Part shown: in pieces, positions 26,082-34,679 of the stretch
How the letters are laid out: every line of letters starts with the position of its first letter
How positions within the stretch are numbered: position 1 is the first letter of the stretch
Origin: Kitasatospora arboriphila
GTDB taxonomy: Bacteria > Actinomycetota > Actinomycetes > Mycobacteriales > Mycobacteriaceae
DNA length: 64,000 nucleotides
NCBI RefSeq assembly: GCF_000717275.1
Contig: NZ_JNYV01000015.1
Coordinates: forward strand, 1 to 64,000
Reading direction: 5' to 3'
Position numbers and translations under genes: made by a program
Notes under the pieces: generated by a model
Databases searched by the model: none
Seen by the model: the letters and a program-made list of their open reading frames with translations, nothing else
Told to the model about the DNA's origin: nothing

Positions 26082-26469
26082 CCTCGCAGCAGTACCGGGT
26101 CGACGCACCATCCCTACGGTCCATGCAGCAGAGTCAGCTACTGAGCTCGCGTACGTACACCGAGGAGCCGTGTCGAGTGTCTGAGGGGTAGCAAATGATG
26201 TGGCGTGTAAGAAACCGGCTCGAACAGGAGAATTGAGATAGTTCATTCGTTCGCACGACGACACGTGCACAGAGGGCCCGTATTCTCCCCGTTGCGCCCC
26301 TCCTCGACGACTACGGCACTGCTCGCAGAAGGCGAACAGTCTCATTCCGTTCGGCGATACTGAAACACCCACTCTTGCATCATTAGAACGCGTAGTCCGC
26401 GACGGCTTTCGACCAGATGTCGATTCAACGTCCGCCGGAACGGCCTGCACCGCAGAAGAACGGAACCCT
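26082..26469. other. intergenic region upstream of the cutinase-propeller gene
   Basis: About 390 bp with no supported gene. It probably contains the promoter of 26470; an AT-rich stretch near 26190-26250 is the likeliest place. No clear inverted repeat was seen. Confidence 0.35.
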
Positions 26470-28425
26470 ATGAGCCTGGCAAGAACGACGAGGATAGCGA
26501 CCGTCGCCCTAGCCGCCCTCGTGGTAGCAACCAGCGTGCAGCTAACGACTGCCGCCCCTGCACAAGCAATCGAACCGGGTATCGACTGCTCTGCGGACGT
26601 GTTCTTCGTCGGAGCACGCGGATCGGGACAGACGTATTCGGTGGACACCCTCGGGCTGGGAGCCCAGGTGCACTCAGCGTTCAAACAGGTACAAACCCGG
26701 CTTAGCGGCGAGAAACCGGCCAGCCGAGCTGCCGTGCTGCCGGTTGACTACCCGGCCTTGCCGGTCGATTCGATCGGAACGGAACCGGCTGATTACTTCG
26801 CCGGATTGCAGCTCGGCGTGACACGGACGCTGGACACTCTCCGAACGTGGGCGGCGCGGCCCGACTGCCGTCACCAAGATGTGATCCTCTCCGGCTACTC
26901 GCAGGGAGCAATGGTGATGCACCGGGTGCTGCGGCAGTTGACCGACGGCACCTTCGGCGACGTCCCCAACCGAGTCGCGGGTGCGCTCCTGATCGCGGAC
27001 GGCGACAAGCTCGACAGCGACAACGTCGCCGTACTTGGCTCAGCACCAAAGAACTCGCACGGTATTGGGTCGGAGTTCACTCTCGTCAGTGGAACTCGCA
27101 AAGACAAACTCCCGCCGCCCTGGAGTAGCAAGCGTGTCTTCAGCATCTGCACCAAGGGTGACGCTGTGTGCGGCGCCACCAACGTGTCCTCAACGGTGCT
27201 CTTCGCACAGGGTGGCGGTGACATACACGGACGAAGCTACATCGACGACAAATATGTGGCGGAAGCCGTTAAGAAGCTGCAGATCTCGTACTCCCCAAAG
27301 GTCGACCTCGCAACGACTCGAATCAACGGCATCTCCGGGACGTCGACATCCCAACAGGTGGCGGCCGGTGTAGGACCTGGCTGCCGCTTCACCTGGAAAG
27401 CAAAGAGCAAATGGCCAGCGTGGGCACGTATTACTGAGTCTGGGCTCGTGTCAATTTATCCGCCGACAGCGTACTCGGGGAGCGTTCAGGCAACTGTGAC
27501 AAGCACCTGCGACGCGCGACGATCATCGACAACAACGGTCACGCTTCGGCTCGAAGTGAACGCCCCGGGCGCTGCCCCCACCGATGTACGCCAGATCGCC
27601 CGGTGGAAATACGGCCCCGGCGACATCACCACAACCGCCAATGGCTCGGTATACGTGGTCAAGTGCTGCAAACCACGTCAGGTGACGTCCCTTACTCGAG
27701 ACGGCGCGAAAGAAACTAAACTCAGCTTCCCTCTATTCCAGAAAGGCGACGGAACCGCACGAATTGACGCCGCCGACCTCGGAGGTATCGTGGTGGCGAC
27801 CCAACGAATGACCAAGGACGCCAACAAGCTGCCGACAATCCCGAACGTGGACGTCGAACTCTTGGCTCCTGGAGCCAAAAAGCCCGCCACGTTGCCGACG
27901 GTGCCGAACATGAATCTCTACTCCATCGGGATAGACAACGACCAAAATGTTTACGTCAGCGGAACTTTGGACTACAGAGTCCAGGCGGACCCGTTGTTTC
28001 CCACCCCTCTCGTACTCCGATGGCAACAGGGGCACAATACGTGGGAGAACGTGACTGAGGATTTTGGAATCTACAGCGGAGCCGGAGTTAAACTGGACGC
28101 ACAACCGAACGGGGACGTCTACTTCAAGCAAGATGGAGCCCTCGAGGTCAAGAAGGGCGACTGGACGTCCCTTGTGTCCGGTACCGATGACGTTGACGAG
28201 TTCACAGTGCTCTCAGACGGATCCGTCATTTTCACCAAGACAGCGGGCAACTACGGGCGCTGGTACGTACCAGCAGGAGCGAGCGAAGCTACTGAACTCG
28301 AAACTGCGCTCACCGGCGATCCGTATCAGCTTGCCGCCACTCCCGATGGCTTCATCTACTTTGTAACCCACCTGCCGGGGGACGAGAGCGGAGTCATCCG
28401 AGTACCGCCTACCTACTACCGGTAG
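26470..28425 (+). CDS. secreted cutinase-family hydrolase fused to a beta-propeller
   Basis: The protein has 651 aa with a signal peptide ending near APAQA. Residues about 35-275 are a cutinase alpha/beta hydrolase: DVFFVGARGSGQ (oxyanion region), nucleophile elbow GYSQG (Ser144), Asp231 in CTKGDAVCG, and His253 in GDIHGRSYI, with the cysteines usual for the family. About 280-375 is an Ig-like module with two Cys. The remainder, about 380-650, forms a beta-propeller-like repeat region (NVYVSGTLDY, GDVYFKQDG, SDGSVIFTK, PDGFIYFVTH). Mycobacterial cutinase-like proteins hydrolyse esters or lipids of the envelope. The propeller extension is unusual and parallels the SGNH fusion on the other side of the cassette. 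Confidence 0.85.
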   Translation: MSLARTTRIATVALAALVVATSVQLTTAAPAQAIEPGIDCSADVFFVGARGSGQTYSVDTLGLGAQVHSAFKQVQTRLSGEKPASRAAVLPVDYPALPVDSIGTEPADYFAGLQLGVTRTLDTLRTWAARPDCRHQDVILSGYSQGAMVMHRVLRQLTDGTFGDVPNRVAGALLIADGDKLDSDNVAVLGSAPKNSHGIGSEFTLVSGTRKDKLPPPWSSKRVFSICTKGDAVCGATNVSSTVLFAQGGGDIHGRSYIDDKYVAEAVKKLQISYSPKVDLATTRINGISGTSTSQQVAAGVGPGCRFTWKAKSKWPAWARITESGLVSIYPPTAYSGSVQATVTSTCDARRSSTTTVTLRLEVNAPGAAPTDVRQIARWKYGPGDITTTANGSVYVVKCCKPRQVTSLTRDGAKETKLSFPLFQKGDGTARIDAADLGGIVVATQRMTKDANKLPTIPNVDVELLAPGAKKPATLPTVPNMNLYSIGIDNDQNVYVSGTLDYRVQADPLFPTPLVLRWQQGHNTWENVTEDFGIYSGAGVKLDAQPNGDVYFKQDGALEVKKGDWTSLVSGTDDVDEFTVLSDGSVIFTKTAGNYGRWYVPAGASEATELETALTGDPYQLAATPDGFIYFVTHLPGDESGVIRVPPTYYR

Positions 28426-28869
28426 AAGAAACGGGTCCCAACTGGCACCGTGATGCGAACGTCGGAGCAGGTACTCGCTATTGCAATGAAGAGCATGCAA
28501 CCACGAGTTACGTCGGTCATCACGCTGGTTGAGAAGTGCATCATCTGCAGACGAAGCAGTCCCTAACCACTGCCAGCGCGAGACGATATTCCCTCGCTCA
28601 CACCAGGTGGCTGAGAGACGGTCAGAGCCCTGCCGCCAACTGCAGGTACTTCGCTGAACAGCAGTTCGACGGGGCTACGGGCTGTCTCTTCCCCGAAGGG
28701 CTGGCGAGGCAGTCGAGCAGCCACATCCCGCGCCCGCGGTCATGCTGGAAAAAGTCGCGGCTTGTCACGCATACGTTTTCGCGGCATCTGCAAGGATGAT
28801 GCGGGCGCGCCGTGGCGCCACCCGCAGCGGTGACACACCGACTGCGTATAACACCCGAAGGGTACTGCC
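28426..28869. other. gap between the cutinase gene and the small peptide ORF
   Basis: About 440 bp with no supported gene. Open frames on both strands have unnatural composition and no start site. Probably holds a promoter for the small ORF at 28870. Confidence 0.35.
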
Positions 28870-28956
28870 ATGACTTCAACATTCGAACTGGCTTTGCTTG
28901 ACGTCTTCCAGTTCATCATCGACACCGCCGACTTCCTGGGTCTGCTCAGTTCGTAA
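28870..28956 (+). CDS. putative 28-aa amphipathic peptide
   Basis: An ATG with GAAGG about 7 nt upstream opens a 28-codon frame (MTSTFELALLDVFQ..., ending FLGLLSS). Acidic residues at positions 6, 11, 18 and 21 and hydrophobic residues elsewhere give an amphipathic helix. A terminator-like hairpin follows at 29010. Size and composition recall the very short channel-forming peptides of mycolic-acid bacteria (PorA/PorH type), but no sequence identity is claimed. Confidence 0.4.
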   Translation: MTSTFELALLDVFQFIIDTADFLGLLSS

Positions 28957-29009
28957 TCCCTCCCTATGTAGCAGGACGGGCTCCAGCCCAACTGCCGGTT
29001 GAGTACCTA

Positions 29010-29040
29010 GATGCCCGGTTCCACCACAGACCGGGGCATC
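29010..29040 (+). terminator. hairpin terminator after the small peptide ORF
   Basis: GATGCCCGGT pairs with ACCGGGGCATC (one bulged G) across a 10-nt loop, 54 nt after the peptide stop and 95 nt before the lipoprotein start. It separates the two genes. Confidence 0.6.
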
Positions 29041-29134
29041 CGTGCCTACAACCACCTGCGCAAGCGGTTGCACCACTGCACACTTCATACGTTCAGTTGA
29101 TGGGCTATGGGGGCCTCCAATGCCAGACTGACTT

Positions 29135-30115
29135 ATGCACTTCCGCCGCGTCGTGGGCGCCGTCGTTGCCATTTTGTTGGCCGGGCTACTTCTTGCCGCG
29201 TGCACGGAGACATCTACTGAGAGAACAACGGAGTCGCTATCATCGTCTTCCTCGCCGCTCATCTCGCAGTCACCGACTGCGCAAATGGCGATTGCTGGTG
29301 ATAAATGCGGCACCGTGCAATTTAAGGATCAACCCGGGGAAGTCGTTGTGGCGAAGGGGACTATCGATTGCGATGCGGCGCGAAAACTGATTGCCGGCGC
29401 ATTCGACAACATGCTTACTAAGCAGCTTAACGGGACACAGGATTACTTGGGTTGGCAATGCGGCATGGTCGGTCCAGATTCCGAAACATCGGCTGCACCA
29501 TACGACTATCACTGTGTTTCAGCAGATCGCGCCACCATCGTTGCTCACGACCTACCAAGTTCTTCCAGTCCTATGTCTACGGTGCCAGCCGCTGGTGGCA
29601 CACCCTCCGATTGTGGCCCCGCCCCCGAGTTTCCCAATCTGACGGTTGCCACATCTGGCGAGCTTCCGTGCCCGGATGCAATCGCGCTAGTGTCTCGGTA
29701 CGCGTCCGATCCGCGCACTCAGCGAGGGGACCGCGGAGCACAGATCGACGCCTGGTCCTGCAACATCCTCGGTGCAGCCGAGGCTGAGCGTGCAGGACAT
29801 GTCATCACCTGCACTCGCACCGACGGTGCCGCAGTCACGGTCGGGCCCACCACCGGTCAAGGAGAAGTCCACGCGAACGCCTCAGATCCGTGCACCGCCC
29901 GCGTGGAAGGCGCCGATGGCGTGGTGACAATTGTTGGAGGGGCACTAACATGTGTCGACGCGCAGACAATCATCACCGAAAGAAACGGCCGAATCGGCTA
30001 TTTCAAAGGCCCAAACGGAACAGCCTGGGCTTGCGGATCCGGCGATAGCCTCGCCACCTACGAGTGTTACTCAACCGGTGGACCCGAAAGATTCACCTGG
30101 GAGCCGGCAGCGTAA
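29135..30115 (+). CDS. lipoprotein with three four-cysteine domains
   Basis: The protein has 326 aa. A lipoprotein signal peptide ends LLLAAC (Cys near 23), followed by a Ser/Thr-rich spacer. Three modules of about 75-85 residues follow, each with the pattern C-x(11-19)-G-x(2-3)-C-x2-A...W-x-C-x(8-18)-C. Examples are GTIDCDAARKLI...GWQC...YHC, GELPCPDAIAL...WSC...ITC and GALTCVDAQTI...WAC...YEC. Other copies are in 54159-55478 (two) and 55563-56342 (one). Four conserved Cys suggest two disulfides and an extracytoplasmic location. Role unknown; the genes follow the two regulatory cassettes, so they may be their outputs or their sensors. Confidence 0.75.
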   Translation: MHFRRVVGAVVAILLAGLLLAACTETSTERTTESLSSSSSPLISQSPTAQMAIAGDKCGTVQFKDQPGEVVVAKGTIDCDAARKLIAGAFDNMLTKQLNGTQDYLGWQCGMVGPDSETSAAPYDYHCVSADRATIVAHDLPSSSSPMSTVPAAGGTPSDCGPAPEFPNLTVATSGELPCPDAIALVSRYASDPRTQRGDRGAQIDAWSCNILGAAEAERAGHVITCTRTDGAAVTVGPTTGQGEVHANASDPCTARVEGADGVVTIVGGALTCVDAQTIITERNGRIGYFKGPNGTAWACGSGDSLATYECYSTGGPERFTWEPAA

Positions 30116-30684
30116 ACGAGACGAACGCCTACAGCCACCGCGGCACCACATCGGCGCCGGTCTGCACCCAACGCTCCGCGAGTGCGGTCCGTTTCGAAGG
30201 TGACACGTAACGACGAGGGGACTTTGCGTGGCGACTGCACCGGGGGCCAGGCCGGATGCGTAAGGCCAGACTGGCGAAGCAGAAAAACCCGACGGTGCAC
30301 CTCCGTTTCCACGAACCGGGCATGTTAGCCTAGCTAACATGTTGCCCGACAATGTAATTGGGCCCAAACGGCACAGCCTGGGCTTGCGGCTTTGTGGAAC
30401 GAGAGTTAGGAATCGCGCGATGAGTGACCGCAGCCAAGAGGGCGCGCAGGTACTGGACACAATGGCCACCGTCTAGAGGGGTTCGACGTATCTGGTCTTC
30501 GCCCTACTCGACAGCGATCGGTATGTGGCGCTAGGCACCCTAGACATGCGGGATCCGACGAGTACTTTGATGAACCGGTATCGACCGCCAGAATGCGAGC
30601 GTTGCAGACCTGTAACGCCTCCGGTAGCGCTCCAGGTCTGCGAACCGACGTTGCGGTTCGCGACGGCTCAGAAATCTCGGAACG
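30116..30684. other. convergent intergenic region with palindrome, sequence echo and nested hairpins
   Basis: No supported gene. Features seen: (1) CATGTTAGC-cta-GCTAACATG at 30321-30341, a perfect 9+9 inverted repeat flanked by GGGC/GCCC. (2) A 29-nt copy of the end of the lipoprotein gene (30008-30036) recurs at 30361-30389 with one mismatch. (3) GCAGACCTG/CAGGTCTGC at 30604-30641, overlapping a second hairpin GCGAACCG/CGGTTCGC at 30640-30661, which together probably terminate the convergent transcripts. Confidence 0.55.
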
Positions 30685-31959
30685 TCACATCGGGAATGCG
30701 TCGGCGGGTTGGGCGGGGGACCAGTGATAGCCCTGCCCGTAGCGGGCCCCGACGAGGCGTGCCTGGTGTGCCTGTTCAGCGGTCTCGATGCCTTCGATGA
30801 CCAGGAATTGGCCGAGCTCGGCGGTGAGTGCGGTCAAGGCCCGGGCAATCGCACGTCCGGTCGGCGTGTGTAGCGACGACCCGACGGTGCGGTCGGCCTT
30901 GAGGCCGTTGACGCCGATCGCAAGCAGGTGCTCGGCAGGTAGCCACGGGCCGCCGATGTCATCGAACACGACGATGTAGCCGCGCTCCCGGAGATCGTCG
31001 ATGACGTGGGCATCGATGAGCGCCGTGGTGGGTACGGCAACGGATTCGGTGATCTCGAGGGTGACCGAAGCAGGGGCCACGCCGGCCGCTGTGGTCACCT
31101 TGTCGATCCGGTCGGCGCAGTCGGGACGATAGAAGTGGTGGGCGGAGAAATTGACTGCGACTCCGATGTTGTCAGCATCGGTGCGTTCGCTGCGCCACCG
31201 CTGCAGGTCGGCAACCGCCCGGGCCAGCATGGCCAGGTCGAATTCGATGATGAGATCGGTGTTCTCGACCAGCGGGATGAACGAGTCGGCGGCCAGCACC
31301 CCGCGCTCGGGGTGCACCCATCGCGCGAGTGCTTCGACGGCCGTCAGCTCACCGGTCTGCAGGTCGACGATCGGCATGTACCACGGCACGATCTGGCCGC
31401 TGTCGATCGCAGCGGACACCTCGCCGATGCCGAGTTCGGCATCGCAATGACCACGGGAGGTCCGGGCGCTGGTGGCTATCCGACTGTGCTGGGACCGCGC
31501 CGCATCGAGGGCTTCACCCGCCAGGACTGCGCAATGTTGCAATGTCGCCAGATCGAAATCCTGTGCCGGGTGCGGCTCGTTGTCGAAGACGCACAGTGTG
31601 GCCACGGGTAAGTCTTCGCGACTGAACAGGGGAACGCCGGCGTACGCCCGAAATCCCGCGCGGCGCACTGGGTCCGCGACGGCCTCGTCTGCTTCGGCAT
31701 CGGCCGTGTCGGGAATGATCACCGGCGCACCCCGTGCGATCACCCCGGCACACGCGGACATACCCAGCGGAACAACGATTCCGGTGTCGAATCCGTGAGC
31801 AGCCACGGTGTACTGATGAGTCCCGTCGACCACGTTGATCAAAGCGATCGGACACCCCGTCACCTGCGCGGCGAGAGCGAGCACTGAGGTCAGTCCGCGA
31901 GAAGGCGTTATCCGCGTGTAGTGCGACGCCGACTGCGCGCGCCGGTCGTCTTCGGCCAT
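30685..31959 (-). CDS. GAF-EAL cyclic-di-GMP phosphodiesterase
   Basis: The protein has 424 aa. The start at 31959 is fixed by GAGGAG 9 nt upstream. A GAF-like sensory domain covers about 20-165 (ALINVVDGTHQY, GVPLFSREDLPVATLCVFD). An EAL domain covers about 185-420: signature VEALARWVHP, metal and catalytic residues in AVNFSAHHF, LEITES, VFDDIGG, LKADRT, IEGIET and QGYHWS. The DDFG loop is DDIG and LKID is LKAD, but the metal-binding acidic residues and the catalytic Lys are present, so it is probably active in hydrolysing c-di-GMP to pGpG. Cytosolic. c-di-GMP turnover next to exopolysaccharide and exported-protein genes is suggestive. Confidence 0.9.
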   Translation of the reverse strand: MAEDDRRAQSASHYTRITPSRGLTSVLALAAQVTGCPIALINVVDGTHQYTVAAHGFDTGIVVPLGMSACAGVIARGAPVIIPDTADAEADEAVADPVRRAGFRAYAGVPLFSREDLPVATLCVFDNEPHPAQDFDLATLQHCAVLAGEALDAARSQHSRIATSARTSRGHCDAELGIGEVSAAIDSGQIVPWYMPIVDLQTGELTAVEALARWVHPERGVLAADSFIPLVENTDLIIEFDLAMLARAVADLQRWRSERTDADNIGVAVNFSAHHFYRPDCADRIDKVTTAAGVAPASVTLEITESVAVPTTALIDAHVIDDLRERGYIVVFDDIGGPWLPAEHLLAIGVNGLKADRTVGSSLHTPTGRAIARALTALTAELGQFLVIEGIETAEQAHQARLVGARYGQGYHWSPAQPADAFPM

Positions 31960-32131
31960 AACCGGGGACTCCTCAAATCTGGTGAATAACTCTTGAACTC
32001 CAGCCGCGCACGCTGGTGTACGCCAATAGCCACGCGCACGCGCATTTCTTGGCTGGGACCTACGCCACGCCGGTCTGCGCTGGCTGATTTGGTGCACCTT
32101 CGATTTGGTCTGCGCCCCTTTATTGGGGGGG

Positions 32132-32476
32132 CTACCGCACGCGGGTGTCGTAATGGATGCACGCTGCAATCGCATCATCAAGAGAGTCGTCGAGACCAAG
32201 GGCGCTTTGCCGCTCGGCCCGGCTGAGGGTGACCGCCGTTTGTCCAGTCCCCGACGGCACCATGACGGTCGAGTGATACGGACATCGGGCCAGCCGATAC
32301 ACCATGCCAACAGGAATGCCCAGATCGTGAGCCACCCGCTCCTCGGTGCCTGGCGCGTCGGTAAGCCGCCGCTTGACCTGCACCTGCCAGACAAATGACT
32401 GACCGGCTTGATCGCGAACGGCATCAGGCCGATTCGCCTGCCGCACTAGCGCTGATATTTGGGCGGGCGGACCCAT
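32132..32476 (-). CDS. hypothetical protein (114 aa)
   Basis: Open frame from the ATG at 32476 (an earlier in-frame start at 32524 is possible). The sequence has protein-like composition: ISALVRQANRPDAVRDQAGQ, then VWQVQVKRRLTDAPGTEERV, and a C-terminal acidic helix RAERQSALGLDDSLDDAIAA. No signal peptide or TM. It lies upstream of and on the same strand as the GAF-EAL gene, 172 bp away. Family not recognised. Confidence 0.45.
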   Translation of the reverse strand: MGPPAQISALVRQANRPDAVRDQAGQSFVWQVQVKRRLTDAPGTEERVAHDLGIPVGMVYRLARCPYHSTVMVPSGTGQTAVTLSRAERQSALGLDDSLDDAIAACIHYDTRVR

Positions 32477-32633
32477 TCGGTGTCGATGACGCCGTTGTCT
32501 ACAGCGCCGAATCCATGTGTGCACGGCACGAGCGTAAAACCACTCGCCGGATCCTGCCCGGTTCGCAGTCGGTTACTGACCTCGAATGGCGATCTCTCGA
32601 AACGGACCTGGACCAGCAGACGTTGGGGGACTT

Positions 32634-32886
32634 GTGAAGAAGCAAGCATTCGTGGTCGCAACCGTGTCAGCAGTAGCGCTTCCTGGGCGCCTGCGGGGGA
32701 GGTGACGACTCGACAGCTGGCGATGCCTCTGGAACTACGGAGAAGGTAGCTAGCAGCGCCAGCGCGTTGCTTGAGGACCAGAATGCGGACGGTAGTGGGG
32801 GCTGCGGCCACGGGCCGCACTTCGCAACGAGCGGACTGCTACTCGGTACACATCCGTTCAGCAAGCGCCTGGTCGGGTGGAGCTGA
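32634..32886 (+). pseudogene. frameshifted lipoprotein remnant
   Basis: A GTG with GGGGG just upstream opens MKKQAFVVATVSAVAL and then hits a stop. A one-base shift restores a lipobox and mature start, FLGACGGGDDSTAGDASG, that stays open to 32886. The two frames together read as a normal lipoprotein signal peptide plus Ser/Thr-rich linker with a CGHGPHF motif. The 3' end overlaps the convergent lipoprotein gene. A sequencing error cannot be excluded. Confidence 0.5.
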
Positions 32887-33279
32887 GTTGACTCGATTGC
32901 TGCAGGCGATGTGACCACTCAACAAAGCGAGGGCAACAGCATGGGCGTCATCGTACCCAGGCCCTTGGAAGGCCGCTCGCCCCTCACTTGAGCAGATGTA
33001 TTCCACCCCTCGCTGCACTCCACCGGGCTTGATCTTTGTTTCGTAGTCTCTGAACGCCTCAGTGTCTATCTGTGCGGTGGGGTCTGTTTGCTTTCTGAAG
33101 TCTTCGTATTTAGACAAATAACTGATTGCGTCCTCAGCAGACGGATTTTCGCCGGTGAAGCCGCACCCACCCGTGCTTGAACCGGTGCTCGTTGAGTCGT
33201 CAGACTCAGAGCAGCTGGCAAGTGCTAGGCCGCTGACTAGCGCAACCGCAAACGCGACCGATACTGCATTTCGGATCAT
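32839..33279 (-). CDS. small lipoprotein
   Basis: The protein has 146 aa. A signal peptide ends in lipobox LALASC (Cys about 23), followed by a Ser/Thr-rich linker and a helical domain (AEDAISYLSKYEDFRKQTD...GVQRGVEYICSSEGRAAF...HIACSNRVN) with three or four Cys that may pair. AGGGAGC lies upstream of the ATG. Exported, membrane-anchored; family not recognised. Confidence 0.7.
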   Translation of the reverse strand: MIRNAVSVAFAVALVSGLALASCSESDDSTSTGSSTGGCGFTGENPSAEDAISYLSKYEDFRKQTDPTAQIDTEAFRDYETKIKPGGVQRGVEYICSSEGRAAFQGPGYDDAHAVALALLSGHIACSNRVNSAPPDQALAERMCTE

Positions 33280-33842
33280 TTAAGCTCCCTGGGCTTGTTC
33301 CTCGCACGGTGAGACGTGCGTCAGTAGTCTTAGATCACACCACACCTGCACCGCGGCTGCGCGAAAGGTCGCTCATAACTGAGCATCTCGCCGATTAGTC
33401 CTCTGTCCATCGATCGGACTACGGATCTTGACGCGCACCCCCAAATGCGCGCTGCGCCCAACGAGGCGTGCTCCACGGTTTAATACGCCCGGCCGGTCAG
33501 TCAGCGGCCGGGCATGAACCTTTCGGCCTGGCAATTGGTGTGGAGGACACACCGAACGTCAACGCACGTTTCGTCGCTGGTGACGAAACGTGTTGCAGCA
33601 CAATCAGTACGCCGACACGATAAATACGTCATTGTGCAGCGACTCTGCATCTCCCAGGAGCGCAGTCATGCAACGGTCGTCTCCACCGGCGGCGGCGTGA
33701 CTACTGACTACGCCAGGCGCAACCCCGTCGATCACCGACGTTCCCCACCGAGGTCGCAGCACCCCCGGATCAGACCACCGCCCGGTTCGGGCAAACGTGA
33801 GCTGAGCGCCTGCAATCGCTAGTCGGCGATTTTGAGAAACCG
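33280..33842. other. gap containing palindrome-promoter repeat A
   Basis: About 560 bp between a lipoprotein gene (minus) and the end of a membrane-protein gene (minus). Apart from repeat A (33566-33630), no supported gene was found. The repeat's promoter would read into a region without an ORF of convincing quality. Confidence 0.45.
33566..33630 (+). repeat. palindrome-promoter repeat, copy A
   Basis: Palindrome at 33569-33588 (TTTCGTCgctggtGACGAAA), with arms extended to CACGTTTCGTC/GACGAAACGTG. Exactly 4 nt later comes a -35-like TTGCAG (33593). A -10-like GATAAA (33619) is spaced 20 nt from it, too long for a standard promoter, so this copy may be inactive. Confidence 0.6.
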
Positions 33843-34514
33843 CTACGCGGCGGCCTCGTCCTTCTCCTTCGATTTCTGGACCTTACTGGTCAGGTCATGA
33901 AGTGCAGCCGTTCCACCAGCGAACACCGCTGCCGAAATGACCCAATCAAGTGGTAGAGGTGGATGGTCTCCCTCAGTGACTAACTTCAGCAACCCCATCT
34001 CGAGGTAGGCGAGCAACGCGAACGATAACCCAAACGCCGTAGCCATAGTCAGGATGCGAAGCTCTTTGCGCGACTTGGTCAACGTGGCCTCCGCTCCCGC
34101 CTGCGTCTCCGCGTCAGTGCCCCCAACCTGACCATCCTTGATGGTCTTCAGTGCTTTTCGCTTACTTTCCTCTGCGAAATTTTCTTTCTTGCCCTTGTCA
34201 AGGGCAAGGATGAGTAGTTCGTTAATCCGCTCGATAGCTTGAGCAAGAATGTAGATCAGCGCGAAAGCAGACGCACCCGCTGCAAGCTTGTAGTCGGGGA
34301 CATCTGTCCAGAAAGCGAGAGCCAATCCAGCAATGATACCAAGGCACACGGCAATTCCAGCCCATGCCAGGTACCAACCACCGATTCTCCCGGCCCTAGC
34401 TTTTTCTTCGTCAGTGTTGTCAGTGGGTTCGTTCCCACCCGCGACTGCATGATGTTGCTCGCCTGGCGTCTGGACACCGCTAGTAGTGTGAGACTCAGTG
34501 CTGGGATCTTTCAT
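33843..34514 (-). CDS. membrane protein of unknown function
   Basis: The protein has 223 aa. The ATG at 34514 is supported by GAGG 6 nt upstream. The polar N-terminus of about 40 residues is followed by four hydrophobic segments (WYLAWAGIAVCLGIIAGLALAFW; AAGASAFALIYILAQAI; ILTMATAFGLSFALLAYLEM; WVISAAVFAGGTAALHDLTS) with a large charged cytosolic loop between helices 2 and 3 (ERINELLILALDKGKKENFAEE). No family recognised. It sits alone next to mobile-looking fragments. Confidence 0.65.
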   Translation of the reverse strand: MKDPSTESHTTSGVQTPGEQHHAVAGGNEPTDNTDEEKARAGRIGGWYLAWAGIAVCLGIIAGLALAFWTDVPDYKLAAGASAFALIYILAQAIERINELLILALDKGKKENFAEESKRKALKTIKDGQVGGTDAETQAGAEATLTKSRKELRILTMATAFGLSFALLAYLEMGLLKLVTEGDHPPLPLDWVISAAVFAGGTAALHDLTSKVQKSKEKDEAAA

Positions 34515-34679
34515 TTTATCCTCGATCCATCGAGTGTCGGCGACGAGTGCTTTGACACATAGTGATGCATGGCGGATTCGCGTAGTGGAGAACGCGGATT
34601 TGGTTGAGAGGCAAGGCATTCCGTTAGCGAGCCTCGCAAACGACAGTGCAACGAACGGTAACGTGTCGCACTGGCGACG

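Noticed and set aside
30321..30341. Palindrome as a DtxR/IdeR iron box
   Set aside because: The iron box has two TTA-x-G half-sites with a centre of one base (GTTAGsCTAAC); here the half-sites are separated by GCctaGC, so spacing does not match.
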